Assembly: GCA_028095005.1 (NCBI GenBank)
Contig: CM051460.1
Span: 17,593,501-17,657,500, forward strand
From: Rhynchospora pubera
Lineage: Eukaryota > Streptophyta > Magnoliopsida > Poales > Cyperaceae
Length of the DNA: 64,000 nt
Direction of reading: 5' to 3'
The notes under the pieces were generated by a model. It had not been told where the DNA came from and ran no database searches. It saw only the letters and a list, made by a program, of their open reading frames with translations. Positions 23,107 through 33,490 of the stretch are shown one piece after another (positions within the stretch are counted from its first letter, which is position 1; each line of letters begins with the position of its first letter). Position numbers and translations under genes: made by a program.

Positions 23107-24277
23107 CTAATAGTAATGGTCTTGCTGGATCGATCGCATCTTTCGATGAATTGCTAACAGCTCATCAATGTTATGATTAACCGGTCCTAGTGCAGTACTA
23201 GCCCAGTTGTCCTTGGATGTAGGACTATATACGAGCCGAGTTCGAGCGAGTTAGCCTCGACTCGAACTCGAACTCGTCACAACTCGAGCCAACTCGTGAC
23301 TCGGTAGCGAAGCAGTTCCGAGCTATTCATGCGAACTCGAACTCACATTATTTTAGCTCGAGCCAACTCGTGACTCGGTATGTAGCTCGTAAAAAAGAAG
23401 GCGAGAAGATTTTGTTCAAAAATTCTTCAGCTGAGAGAGAATAAACAAGTTCTTTGGGTCGTTGAAGTCAAAATCTAATGCGTTATTTTTTGTGGGAAGA
23501 AAGGTAGCGAAAGGAGGAGCGAACTGGGAATAGATGAAGTAAGAGACTATGCTTCAATGGTGGTTAGCGATAATGGGAAGAGGCGCAGCCGCGTGGAAGG
23601 GAAGGGAAAGGTTGGGGACTAGGTCACTAGGTTAGCAACAAAAAGTAGGCTGTGCAAACAAATTAACTAATATTTGAAGAAACCTTTTTTGCGGCCCATA
23701 TATGCTAGCAAAGAGAAGCTGGGCTGTGCACACTACTAAACTAATATTTTAAAAACATATTTTGCGGCACATATTAGCTGACTCGAGTTGGGCCGAGTTG
23801 AGTTGGGCCTAACTCGAACTCGGCAAATAAAACTCGCGAGTCAGGATAACTCGAGTTGTTAGAACTCGAGTTATGTTGACTCGAGTTACCGACGAGTTTT
23901 TCTCGAGTCGAGTTCGAGTAACTCACGAGTCACGAGTTTTTTGCTCACCCCTACTTGGATGCCTTCTGCTCTAGGCGAATCTTTTGCAAATAATTCAAGT
24001 CCATGAGCCTTTCGACTTCATCGATGGTCCTTTGTATTTGCTCCTTATGAATTTCCTATAGCCTAAGTAGCATGGTTCCTTCCCACTGAAAAGACCGTGG
24101 GTACATTGTTAGTAGGTCACCAGTTATTATTTCATAATCCCGAAGAGAGTCTAACTCTCTTCCTGAGGTTGTCCATCTTTCGGCTTGTTGAAATGCTTGC
24201 CGGCTTCCTGGTCTGAACCCGGTTGTTGGACTTCCTTCATGGATTCTCATGAGGTTCCTCAGATGATCAAGCACCAT
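23107..24277 (-). pseudogene. Extra pararetroviral ORF downstream of RNase H (tungrovirus ORF4-like position), interrupted by hAT
   Basis: The frame runs from ATG 24277, has a TAG at 24058-24056, stays open to the hAT insertion at 23953, and continues in the same frame from 23211 to a TAG at 23109-23107. It is charged and helix-prone without a motif I recognise. A strong 3' splice-site-like sequence (CTTTTTCAG) lies just before the ATG; tungrovirus ORF4 is known to be expressed by splicing, so this could be similar. Assignment by position only. Confidence 0.5.
23220..23953. mobile_element. hAT non-autonomous element inside the pararetrovirus (734 bp, 8-bp TSD)
   Basis: CTTGGATG flanks both ends (23212-23219 and 23954-23961). 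The left end is TAGGACTATATACGAGCC and the right end is the complement of TAGGGGTGAGCAAAAAAC. Both subterminal regions are packed with ACTCGAGT/CTCGAACTCG words. There is no transposase frame. Removing it with one duplication copy leaves the viral frame continuous, so it inserted after the virus did. Confidence 0.9.
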
Positions 24278-24431
24278 TTTTCTGAAAAAGAAATAAAATT
24301 CACACAAAATAAAAATTATAAGAAGACTAAAAATGTCAGTAGCTTTCCGTAGATTACTACCAGACAGTTCCTAAGATACAGGGTATAGTGGGTTTTTCCA
24401 GCGGTCCACCATGCCCGCTTATCGCCTTGCT

Positions 24432-25230
24432 CTAAAGGTTTTGAAAGAAAGGTTTTTCATCTAGCATATTATCAATATGCCCGATAATTGTTGCCAGATG
24501 CTTGATTTTCTCCTCAGGAGCTCCTTTTGTTTCTTCGAGCACCTTTTCTAAATCGGCCAATTGTTCATCAGCGAAATAGCAATTTTCGGTTTTCACCATA
24601 TTTGCTGTTAATCGTGATAACGAATCAGCTAGCACATTCATTTTGCCATCAATGTGCTCGAAATTTACTTGCACTCATGTTCCTGTAACAAAGTCAACAA
24701 AATTAATCCATCGGACTCTTGAAGGTTTGTTTTGTGCTGACTTGTTATAGAAACTAATTATGGCCTGGCAATCAGTTCTGAGAGTGATCTCCTTCTGATC
24801 CAGGTAGTGAATCTTGAGTGCCTTCATTGTTTCCATGCAAGCATAGATCTCTGCATCTATTGTGGATTTAATCACTGGGAATTTCCCGCTTGCATACGCA
24901 CAAACTTTCTCCGTGTTTCGGGGGTCATGCTTCGCTTTCTTCCATTTGCATACTCCGCCCCACCCTTCCATGCATCCGTCTGTTTCAAGGATGATGTAGG
25001 ATCCTTCCGGAGGAAGCTCAAGATCTGGGAGCTGCTGCACCGCTTGTTTGACCTTTCTGATAATCTCGTAGTTTGAACTTTTGAGCCTTTTGTCACCGTG
25101 TTCGCTTGTTTTTTAGTATAATGGCCCAAGTAATGTTCCCAATTTTGGTATGTATGATCTGGCGTAGTTGAGAATGCCAAGCCATGATCTCATACCAGGC
25201 TTCTCCTTCAATTTTTCTTCATCGAAAGAA
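24432..25230 (-). pseudogene. Pararetroviral RNase H region
   Basis: The frame carries RNase H features: ETDGCMEGWGG (first catalytic Asp), STIDAEIYAC (Glu), RTDCQAI (Asp) and, after an in-frame TGA at 24677-24675, HIDGKMNVLADSLSR (final Asp). A further stop lies at 25115-25113. It is one frame out relative to the RT ORF, with the shift near 25230. Non-functional. Confidence 0.82.
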
Positions 25231-25956
25231 ATGATCGATCTTCTTGATTATGTGAGGCTGAAGTTTGATTTTTCTGTTTCCAATAACTGCACCCAGAAAT
25301 TCGATTTCCTGTACAGCTATTTTCATTTTAGTTGGGGAGAGTACAAGCCCCCATTTCTCACAAATTGTCAGCATAGCCTCCAAGTGTTTGGCATGCTGTT
25401 CTTCATCTTCAGAGAACACCAGTATATCATCGATGTAGACTGCTATGAAGTTTTCCGTTCCCCGGAAGTAGTCGTCCATCTTTCTTTGAAAAATTGCTGG
25501 TGCATTTTTCAACCCGAATGGCATAACTAGCCATTCATACAAGCCATTTGGAACGACAAAAGCCGTCCACTCAACTGATTCAGGATCCATTGTCACCTGA
25601 TGGAACCCACTTTTTAAGTCGAATTTCGAGTAAATTCGACTATTGCCGACTTTCTTAAGGATGGTATTAATTCCTGGCAGGCTGTATTGGTCTTTATGGG
25701 TATTGTCATTCAGGGTACGGTAATTAAATACCATCCGCTCCTTGCCTTTGATTTCAGCACCAGTCTTTGGATCTATTGATGTACCTGAGTTTACCATCAT
25801 TGCCATGGTTCTGTGTTGGCTCTTACTGGGTCGTATCACTCCAATCTTGAGTAGCGTCTGAACATGCTTGTCAAATTGCTCTTTCATTGCTGGTGTGACA
25901 TGTTTCAGGGGCTTGTCTTGGATTGTGATATCCGGGTTGATAATGTCTAACTTTCA
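25219..25956 (-). pseudogene. Pararetroviral reverse transcriptase domain
   Basis: The open stretch from ATG-like 25887 to 25219 is 222 residues with RT motifs KERMVFNYRTLN, SKFDLKSGFHQV, LVMPFGLKNAPAIFQ, YIDDILVFS (catalytic Asp pair at 153-154) and LGAVIGNRKIKL. The frame continues upstream to an in-frame TGA at 25956-25954 that separates it from the protease part. The catalytic residues are preserved, but the polyprotein frame is not. Confidence 0.88.
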
Positions 25957-27678
25957 CTTAACCCGATTTTTTTCCCAGTGTTGGAGAGGATTTTCTCCAA
26001 TATACCCTTGTTCTTTTAGTCTCTCCAAAAGAGGTCTGAACCTTTCTTTGAATTTCTGCGATTCTTCACCACAAGAGTATGCAGTGATTCTCTGGATCTC
26101 AAAATATTCTAGCTCAGACAGCTCTAGTTCTTCGATTGCTGCTGAAGCTACCACCTCAGCGTCAACTTTTGTTGCGATTGTTGTGACATTCTTGTAAAAT
26201 GTCACCATTTGGCCCTCAATCCTAAGCCCTCCTTGCATGGCTCGGATGAAATTGCAACCAATCAGCATTTGAATCCCATCCCTTTGCTCCATTGGAAAAG
26301 CGTATGTGAATGGGATACGAAACCTGTTTTCTTCAATAGCCATCATTCCTCCTTTCAGTTTTTGGTTGGCTATTTGAGAGGAGTTGACCCCGTTGATTTG
26401 AATGGGGTATGCACTTGGTTCAAGTGCATCTTTTCGAACCGCGCTTTGGTCCATGCAACAGACTGTTGCACCAATATCCAGGATAGCTTGTACTTTGAAC
26501 TTCTCAACCCCTGGTATTTCCATTGTCAGCTCAATATTATAGAGTCTGTTTAAGACTCTTTTCCCTTTTCTTGGATCCGGAACTTGGGTACTAATGTATT
26601 CGTTTCTATCTGTCAGCATCTTGATTACTACTCCATTTTGTTTCTGGATATAGTTTTCAATTGCTTCATCATCCGAATCTGCTCTTTCAAGAGTTGGCTT
26701 TTCCGGGGCTTTCCCTTTTGTTGGATCTCGCATTTCGTCCCGATCCTTTCCCATCTCCAATTCTTCAATTCTTTCCTTTAGCCTTTGATTTTCTGCTAAG
26801 AGGAAATTTGTATACCCCATCAGCTCATTGATTAGGATATCTTTGTTGTCGTACTGGGGATTTGATTTTTGTATTGTTAGCCTTCTTCCCAGGTTGAATC
26901 TTGAACACATCGGACAGACAGTCAGACGACATATACTGCAATGTGCTCTCATCCTTGGATTAGTCTGTTCTTTGCAGAACAGACACTTCATGAATTCTTG
27001 CGCCACTGGACTGTTATCCTCCCATTGATGCGCGCAGTTTTGGATTTCTCGAGGCACCGAGATCACTACCCGCCATGAGATTTCTTCATTTGTTATCATC
27101 GTTGCGGTTTCGTATGGTACCTCATTTATACCGGCCATCAAAGAATGACCAGTACTTCCTTTCCCTTCAGAAAATGAACAGATTGCATCACTATCTGGTT
27201 CATTTTGATCCACCGAGAGCACATCCCAGTCGTCATCTAGATCTAGATTTTCGACTATGGCTGCTCTTGCATTGTTGCCCTTTTGTCTTGTGCAGTTGCG
27301 GGCAAAATGTCCTTCTTCACCACGTATAAAACACTTGCATTTTCTTACTTTATCTGCGTGCTTCCTTTTAAATACACTGATGTGCGTATCATGTGGTTTG
27401 CCTCGGTATGTTTTTGCCTTTCTAAGACCATACTTCTTGTTTTTTTGATAATAACCTGGTACTGGTATGCGGCTACAGAATGAGAGATCTTTGAGGCTTC
27501 TTTGGAGTGCAACTCTCTTACATTGCTCTGCCAGGTACTGGTAGGTGAAATGTATTCTTGGAATAACCCCTACAGTATTGCCTGGGTATTTCTCGGTGAA
27601 TGCCTTCTCAATTTCTCCACCAATGATCGGAGGCATTTTTCTGAAAAATTTTGTTGATAGTTCAGGAGATATGTACAT
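25954..27678 (-). pseudogene. Pararetroviral coat-protein C-terminus, zinc knuckle, Cys-rich domain and protease
   Basis: 574 codons. Residues 1-110 finish the badnavirus-like coat protein. Residues 114-129 are the zinc knuckle, but the third ligand is Arg119 instead of Cys (C-x-C-x2-R-x4-H-x4-C). A second Cys cluster spans 232-258 (C-x2-C, C-x2-C, C-x4-C, C-x2-C). A coiled coil covers about 285-312. The protease has DIGAT at 401-405 where the family has DTGAT/DSGAT. Both substitutions would impair function. It is in a different frame from the upstream MP/CP ORF, with the shift near 27670. Confidence 0.85.
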
Positions 27679-29839
27679 CCTTCCTGATTTTGTCGCTAAG
27701 ATCTTTATAATCGTTTATGTAGTCGAAAAGATCTTTCACATTGTGGCATGAAAGCCTCTCCAGGTCGTTGTACGCTCGATCTTGCTCTTCAGTGGATCCG
27801 GTTGTTGGGTCCTCCAACAAGAACATTCGTCTGATTTGTGATATTACATTTTGCGGATCATCGGCGATGTTCACTAGTTCTTCATATTCAGTGGGGAATG
27901 TCATTCTCCACTGAATCCAGGTCTTCTTCTCCGTTTCACCTAGGAGATTTTCGATATAGTTGACCTTTGATTTGTTATCTGCCCAGTTTTTCTCATTTAT
28001 CAGGTTGAGCGTGATTGATTCCCATCGGGAGATAACTTCTGAGTACAGCCCAATATCTTCTGGTAAAACCAGGATTGCGCCTTGATTGGCTTGGGCTGTT
28101 GGCAGATTAAACCTTTCGTTCATTTGCCTTGCATAACCCCCGCGGATATTGCCCAACCGTGCTTTTATCTCCGGGATTTGGGGATTCTGGGGTTGTCTTG
28201 AACCAGGTGGGTACATGGCTGGTCCCATAATTGGTTCAGGTGGTATTCTTCTGAGTGAAGACTCTACGGTTGAGAGTACCGTCTCCACTTTCTTTTTGAG
28301 ATTTTTGAACCGTGGGTATTCCATTTCTTCTACCATATAAACCGTCTTGAATAAATCTTCGTCCCACTTTGTTTTAGAATTTGGGAAACTGGCATCTTCC
28401 CTACCACCTTTCGCTAGAAGACTTAGCAAGTCTTCATCTCGGTTTGCCGGTGCATCCAATTGGGATAGGAATTGCACCGTAGAGAGTGTCTCGTCTTCAT
28501 CTGATTCATCCCATTGACAAGTCATCATGAGGGCTTGTTCCTCAAACCACTCACTTTCTGCATCAATGGTTTCTAGCCAATTAAACTCTGCAAATGTCAT
28601 TTGCACGAGTTCGTCTTCATTCTCTAGTTGTTCAATAGCAAACCATTGATACGGGTTTATTGGTTCCATCATTTCAACTGTTAGTTCAGTTTGTTCGGTT
28701 TTGAGTATTGCCAAGAACCATTTTTCTAATAAGGAACCATCATCTTGCTCAGTCTCGTCATCTTCACTGAATTCCTTAGGGTCTGAATAGATTTCTGGAA
28801 ATTCTGGGTCATCTTCATATGCCCAATCATCATCTATTGTGAGTAGATTGATGAATTCTTGTTCGAGTTCTTCCTCATCATTTTCTCCATGAATAGCTTC
28901 TTGCTCGGGGGTTGTTGTTGCATACCCCGAAAATCTGACAGACAATGAGCCGTCTGTCCTTGCTCGAATTCGTGCTGCTTGGGGATTCTGGATTTGTGAG
29001 ATAACAGCTGGTCTCACAAGCCACTGTCTTCCTTGGAGTTCTGCAGTTGTCCTTTGCGAGCCAGGGATGGCCCGAACTCCTCGGCTTGCTAGGTGGTCCG
29101 CCACGTTTTGAACATTGTATCTGTAATTTGTGTGGCTCGTATTGGACAGTCGCCCAATTAGGGATCTTGAGAGTAAAAGATTACTCTCACCACCTTGCCA
29201 TCCTTCATACCCATGAGTTTGAATCACTAGTTGAATGTGATCTCTGAAGACACGGATACTTAGAGTCATATCTGGAGCAGTATATGCCAACTGCGTTCCA
29301 GATGTAAGATCCATTTCCATAGAACTAATAACAGCTCTATCATCTCGCCATCTAGTGTCCCTGATTAACACTAGTGCATTCACACCTGCACTCCGCCTGT
29401 GCAGCGTGTATAACCGAACCATAATTAGCCCGATATGCAAATGTTGGAGCCCTTCTTGTAAAAGCATGTTAAAGCTTTCTTCAGAAATGAAAGGTAACTC
29501 CACTTGCTGGCCATCTGTGACCAATGTTCTTTCATCCGAGTAATGTTGGTATACCCGGTGTCTGCTTTCTGACCATCCGGCTTGGTACAGAGTTTCTGCT
29601 GGGACTTGTTGTGCTCGTCTGTATTGGGAGATGTTGAGCTCAGCATCAGGATTCATTTGTGACTCAAGGCTTCGCTGGTACCGTCGAGATTGATCAGGGA
29701 GCCTCCTTTGAGCCTCAAATCTGAGTCTAGACCCGAGACGATAGCCACGGATCTGATCTTCTACAGTGGGAATTTGGTTTATGTCTCTTTCCGATACTGA
29801 CGGTCTTGCCGTCTCTGTTGTTGTTTGTGTCCTGCTCAT
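27662..29839 (-). CDS. Pararetroviral movement protein and N-terminal coat protein, open but truncated
   Basis: 725 codons uninterrupted. The first about 300 residues match the badnavirus movement-protein region (HRRSAGVNALVLIRDTRWRD, HGYEGWQGGESNLL, RSLIGRLSNT). The middle (about 320-480) is strongly acidic, and the last about 150 residues are coat protein (FLLEDPTTGSTEEQDRAYND). The start overlaps the previous ORF's stop as ATGA (29839-29836), the coupling badnaviruses use for leaky scanning. It ends early because of a frameshift near 27670. Confidence 0.85.
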   Translation of the reverse strand: MSRTQTTTETARPSVSERDINQIPTVEDQIRGYRLGSRLRFEAQRRLPDQSRRYQRSLESQMNPDAELNISQYRRAQQVPAETLYQAGWSESRHRVYQHYSDERTLVTDGQQVELPFISEESFNMLLQEGLQHLHIGLIMVRLYTLHRRSAGVNALVLIRDTRWRDDRAVISSMEMDLTSGTQLAYTAPDMTLSIRVFRDHIQLVIQTHGYEGWQGGESNLLLSRSLIGRLSNTSHTNYRYNVQNVADHLASRGVRAIPGSQRTTAELQGRQWLVRPAVISQIQNPQAARIRARTDGSLSVRFSGYATTTPEQEAIHGENDEEELEQEFINLLTIDDDWAYEDDPEFPEIYSDPKEFSEDDETEQDDGSLLEKWFLAILKTEQTELTVEMMEPINPYQWFAIEQLENEDELVQMTFAEFNWLETIDAESEWFEEQALMMTCQWDESDEDETLSTVQFLSQLDAPANRDEDLLSLLAKGGREDASFPNSKTKWDEDLFKTVYMVEEMEYPRFKNLKKKVETVLSTVESSLRRIPPEPIMGPAMYPPGSRQPQNPQIPEIKARLGNIRGGYARQMNERFNLPTAQANQGAILVLPEDIGLYSEVISRWESITLNLINEKNWADNKSKVNYIENLLGETEKKTWIQWRMTFPTEYEELVNIADDPQNVISQIRRMFLLEDPTTGSTEEQDRAYNDLERLSCHNVKDLFDYINDYKDLSDKIRKDVHIS

Positions 29840-30243
29840 ACTGCCTTCTTTTTCTCAGTTTCAAATATTTCTTTTGGATTTTTGAACACAAAAAGTTTGC
29901 CTTTTGGTTTCGGTATTACTGGATTGCTAGGCTCTCCTAACCTCAGCTTCTGAAGTTGTTGCTGGATCTGATCTAGGGAGTCAGTCAGGTCGTCAGGTTG
30001 AGTGACTTCCCTTCCTTTCGTAGCTTCTATTTTCTTAACTGCTGCTTTCAGATCTTCAACTTCTTCGGTCAATTTAAGCAACAATTGGATAATTGTGTTA
30101 TTTTGCTTAAATTGTACGTCTATTGCTCGTCCGGTGATGTCTTGTGGCTTGACAAAATCGACTGTTGGTAGGTGGATTGTTTCTGTTGCCTTAAGCGCTT
30201 CTTTGTAAATTGTATTGTTTGCACTGAGGCGCCAGTCACTCAT
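29836..30243 (-). CDS. Small pararetroviral coiled-coil protein (badnavirus ORF2-like)
   Basis: 135 codons, intact. The central region has a coiled-coil heptad pattern (about 50-115; QLLLKLTEEVEDLKAAVKK) and the C-terminus is basic (PKPKGKLFVFKNP, ETEKKKAV). Size, charge layout and the ATGA overlap with the large ORF match the nucleic-acid-binding ORF2 of badnaviruses and tungroviruses. Expression from an integrated copy is unknown. Confidence 0.78.
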   Translation of the reverse strand: MSDWRLSANNTIYKEALKATETIHLPTVDFVKPQDITGRAIDVQFKQNNTIIQLLLKLTEEVEDLKAAVKKIEATKGREVTQPDDLTDSLDQIQQQLQKLRLGEPSNPVIPKPKGKLFVFKNPKEIFETEKKKAV

Positions 30244-30390
30244 AAAGAAAATTAAATTTTTGTAAGAATTTTTAGAATTTCTACTGGTTTATTCTTAAAT
30301 GACTTTTATTTCAAAAATATTCTAGGTCGGCCTTTTCAGGTTTGATTATACCATCTGGTTCTTCTTGGGGACAATTCTTGGGGTTCATGT

Positions 30391-31168
30391 AGCACTTTTA
30401 TATGGTCATAGTGGCATTTATAGAAGAATTAACTTTTGAGTGGCATTTTCACAATTTTCTTCTTTTGAAGTGGCATAAAAACAATTTTCCCATTTATTTA
30501 TTTATTATAAGCTCTAGATCGGGTAGGTTTATTATACTAAACATATGGTACAGTTTGGTTGGTGGTGGGCAGCGTCTGCATTTTATAGATCAATCTGTGC
30601 TAAAATTAGGCTAGGATTTCTTAATGAAGATATAATGTTTAAGTTATTACTTTTCTGAGTACAGACATTGTCAACTGGTTCTTACTCCATTAATTGCTCG
30701 CGAAAACTATTCCACTTAATTTGGATTATTCATCAAAATAAAGACCCAATTTTGCTATTGCTCGTGAAAGAAATATTAATAAAAATGTTGATATTTTGAA
30801 CTGGCGATGCCCATAAAAAATTAGGACTCAGTTTTGCATTGCAAAATTCACACATAAGAATTAATCGGAGAAAATTTTGCATCCAGTTATATATGCCCAT
30901 CAGCAAGTACACGAATAAAGAATAATAATGGACTGACATACAACCAGATAATTAAGGAGAGGATAAGATCGTAAGATCATATGAACTCTCTGTTGTGTTG
31001 ATAATCTGCATAACTCATGTGGGTAGAAGACTGCAGGGTGTATATGGATTCTCTGAGGTGCATACAAGTACTACTTTCTGGCAGAAGCGCCTCACTTTGC
31101 AAAATTGCACGTCTTGGATAATGTGTGGCTTACTAGCCTGCCACAACATATAAAAATTCAGGCACTAA
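30391..31168. other. Intergenic
   Basis: AT-rich host flank of the viral insert. Repeats of GTGGCAT (30411, 30441, 30470) occur near the junction; otherwise nothing is supported. Confidence 0.35.
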
Positions 31169-31443
31169 TAAGGGGTGGGCGTTCTATACCGTTAATAAAT
31201 ACGTGACATTGTTCCGTTCTGTTCAAACGGAACACATAAATAATGGAATGAAATTTCATTTTATTTCGCAAATGAAACGGTAAACGAAATGTGTTTCGTG
31301 ATTTATGTATGTATTTTACAGTTTAAATATAACCGTTTTTCCACGTTCCGTCAAAACAGAACGAATAATGAATCATTTTATTTCGTACCGTTACTAAAAC
31401 AGAGCGACCCATTCCGTTTCTGTTATCAACGTTACCCACCCTA
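31169..31443. mobile_element. hAT-like MITE, third CGTTCCGT member (275 bp)
   Basis: The terminal repeats TAAGGGGTGGGCGTT and the complement of TAGGGTGGGTAACGTT have the TAGGGGTG form common in plant hAT elements. The interior repeats GTTCCGTTCTGTTCAAACGG and its complement. Flanking octamers do not match, so the duplication has decayed. Confidence 0.65.
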
Positions 31444-31600
31444 TGCGCTGTAATGTAATCCGGCACAAAACAAAATGAAAAATAAAGTTCACTGTGTTTT
31501 GAATACGTCATAAATCCTTTTCGATAAAGGTATTAAATGTAATAAAATAGCAATAAAAGTAATGGATTCTTGTATTTGCCAAATATAATCATCCCCAATA
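31444..31600. other. Short spacer
   Basis: Nothing recognised. Confidence 0.3.
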
Positions 31601-31763
31601 CGCCATTTCAAATGGCGGCCCGAATGTATGCATCGAGATACTTGTGTGCTATTTGTTTAAACTCGAATTTGTTCTGATTTCGCCATTTGAAATGGTGGAC
31701 CCAGTCCCACTATTTTTAAACCAAGTAGAATCATTTTAAGTAGATCCGCCATTTAAAATGTTG
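31601..31763. repeat. Three 17-bp palindromes (CGCCATTTCAAATGGCG and variants)
   Basis: The perfect copy is 31601-31617 (8-bp arms, one central base). Degenerate copies are CGCCATTTGAAATGGTG (31681-31697) and CGCCATTTAAAATGTTG (31747-31763). No gene is adjacent. Confidence 0.85.
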
Positions 31764-31897
31764 TTGTGATACTAGCTCATCATTTTCACTATTAATAATT
31801 TATGAATATTAATTTATTATTCCTTTATTTTTTGGCAGTTATTTCAAACTTCTTTTTTTTTAACTTTTAGGGTGATAGTAGGAAAAAAATATCTTTG

Positions 31898-32036
31898 ACT
31901 CCGTTTGGATAGGTGTGGGAAGAAGGGAAGAAGAGAAAAAGTGGGAAAAGTATTGAAAAGTGTGTAACTTTGTAAAGAGTTTAGATTGTTTATAATTTTT
32001 TTTTCTTCTTCTTTCTTCCAACGATCCAAACGCACC
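31898..32036. mobile_element. Small MITE, copy 3
   Basis: ACTCCGTTTGGATAGGTGTGG at the left and CGATCCAAACGCACC at the right; the interior contains GAAAAGTGTGTAACTTTGT as in the other copies. Confidence 0.7.
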
Positions 32037-33059
32037 CTTTGTACGCATCACATGCTACAAAGTTTGTACGAGTACAGGAAAAAGGCCAGCACGACTGCAT
32101 GAGTGAAAGACCCCACAGCCGTATATCCCGTTTAACTTCTCTGCTTGGTTTCTATCTACCTCTTAATTTTGGATTTCTTCTCTTTAACAAAGTCAATTCA
32201 TTTTGGACAAATGGTTCTTAGTCAATTTCATATAATTAAAGGAAAGAATGGACATAATGATTCTTTATTGTCTTGTTATGAGCTGTTATGTTTTGAGATG
32301 TTAAAATGCATAACGTGTTACACGATAATTAAGCAAACAGCCTACAATTTGATCTAATTATGCAACTCTTTTCATGTCATGATTAAATTCACATTATATT
32401 ACTGAATATTAGTAAATATTGAGATTAGAGATTGAAAATTAACTAGTCTAACTATTTTTTTTTGGTAAAATAGTTAAATTATTTATGGTTATAAAAAATA
32501 ACATTTTTTATTTTGTTAATACTCATGAGATATCTTTGAACCAGTAATGTTTTCTTATGGTGTCCTTAAGCAGAATATTTTTTTTATATAAGTTCATAAA
32601 AATCTCTTCCAAGATAAATTTATAGGTTATGTCAACATTTTTTAAAAGTACTATTCAGCGCATAAGATGACATTTTTATCATAGGTATTCGCTCCAACAT
32701 GCATACAGTTGGCGGAACCTCTTTTTGTTTTTATACCAGAGTAAGCCTAGCAAATTTTTCCGAAGTTTGTTTATTTTTTGGTAGATCGATCCGAGCGAAT
32801 TAAATCAACTAAAGGATATATTTTCAAATATTTTTATTTGACGAAAACGGAAATATATTAGATTGTATATATGTTATCTGTTAAATAGCTTGATGAATGA
32901 TTTGCTTATTTTCAAATTATATCATTTTTCAATACATAATCTTCCAAATTATTAAAAATTCATAATTTTACTGGTAATTTAAATAAAATATTTAATCAAT
33001 TATCACGACTTTAAATAAATAATTGAGAATAAAATTCATCCATAAATCAATACAACAAG
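32037..33059. other. Intergenic
   Basis: AT-rich with T-runs. No supported feature. Confidence 0.35.
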
Positions 33060-33490
33060 GTTATAGATGATAGGGGATAGGACCGACTCATTTCTGGAAT
33101 CGTCTGGTAAGGGGCACTACTATATGTCAGTGAAAGTGACCTAATTCAAAACTAAGATGGAGTCGGTGCTTTGTGGCCTTGTGGGTGATAGCCTAACCTT
33201 AAAGGCCAACGGCTCCAACCTTTGTTGGTTACTAAGGGCCTGCTCCAGAAGGGGTAGTCTGGGCTAAGGAAAGGTAGAGGAACGGATGTACCCTGCTCCC
33301 ATCGTCGATGAGGGATGAATCGGCGGAAACCCAAGGAAACGCCAATCTCTCGACAGACCCTCAACAGGCGATTTGCGGAGAGCACTGATTACCCCCAAAA
33401 TCGGGGTGTAACGACGAAGCACGCGAGAACCGAATTTTTCTGTCCAAATTACCCTCACAACATTCTTTCTCTGACATCGGATCCCACCTA
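33060..33490. other. GC-richer block of unknown origin
   Basis: Base composition changes sharply from the AT-rich surroundings at about 33060 and returns to MITE sequence at 33491. Open frames on the minus strand (to 97 codons) carry no motif I know. It could be a fragment of an LTR, or host DNA captured by the adjacent Mutator-like element. Confidence 0.4.

Larger units (their letters stand above)
22600..30390 (-). mobile_element. Endogenous caulimovirid (badnavirus/tungrovirus-like pararetrovirus), defective
   Basis: Read on the minus strand the order is: small coiled-coil ORF, movement protein, coat protein with zinc knuckle, cysteine-rich motif, aspartic protease, RT, RNase H, a further ORF, intergenic promoter region, poly(A) signal and tRNA-Met primer-binding site. 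That is the order of badna- and tungroviruses, with an extra downstream ORF as in tungroviruses. There are no LTRs and no integrase, which separates it from gypsy elements. The copy is inactive: at least two frameshifts, several in-frame stops, substituted zinc and protease residues, and a 734-bp hAT insertion. The left end is near 22600 and the right end near 30390; neither junction is exact. Reading just upstream of the first ORF (30388-30311) gives a 25-codon frame that may be the tail of a lost ORF1. Confidence 0.88.

Noticed and set aside
26209..27751. Plus-strand open frames across the viral region
   Set aside because: Antisense to the pararetroviral protease/coat frames, which carry the recognisable motifs.
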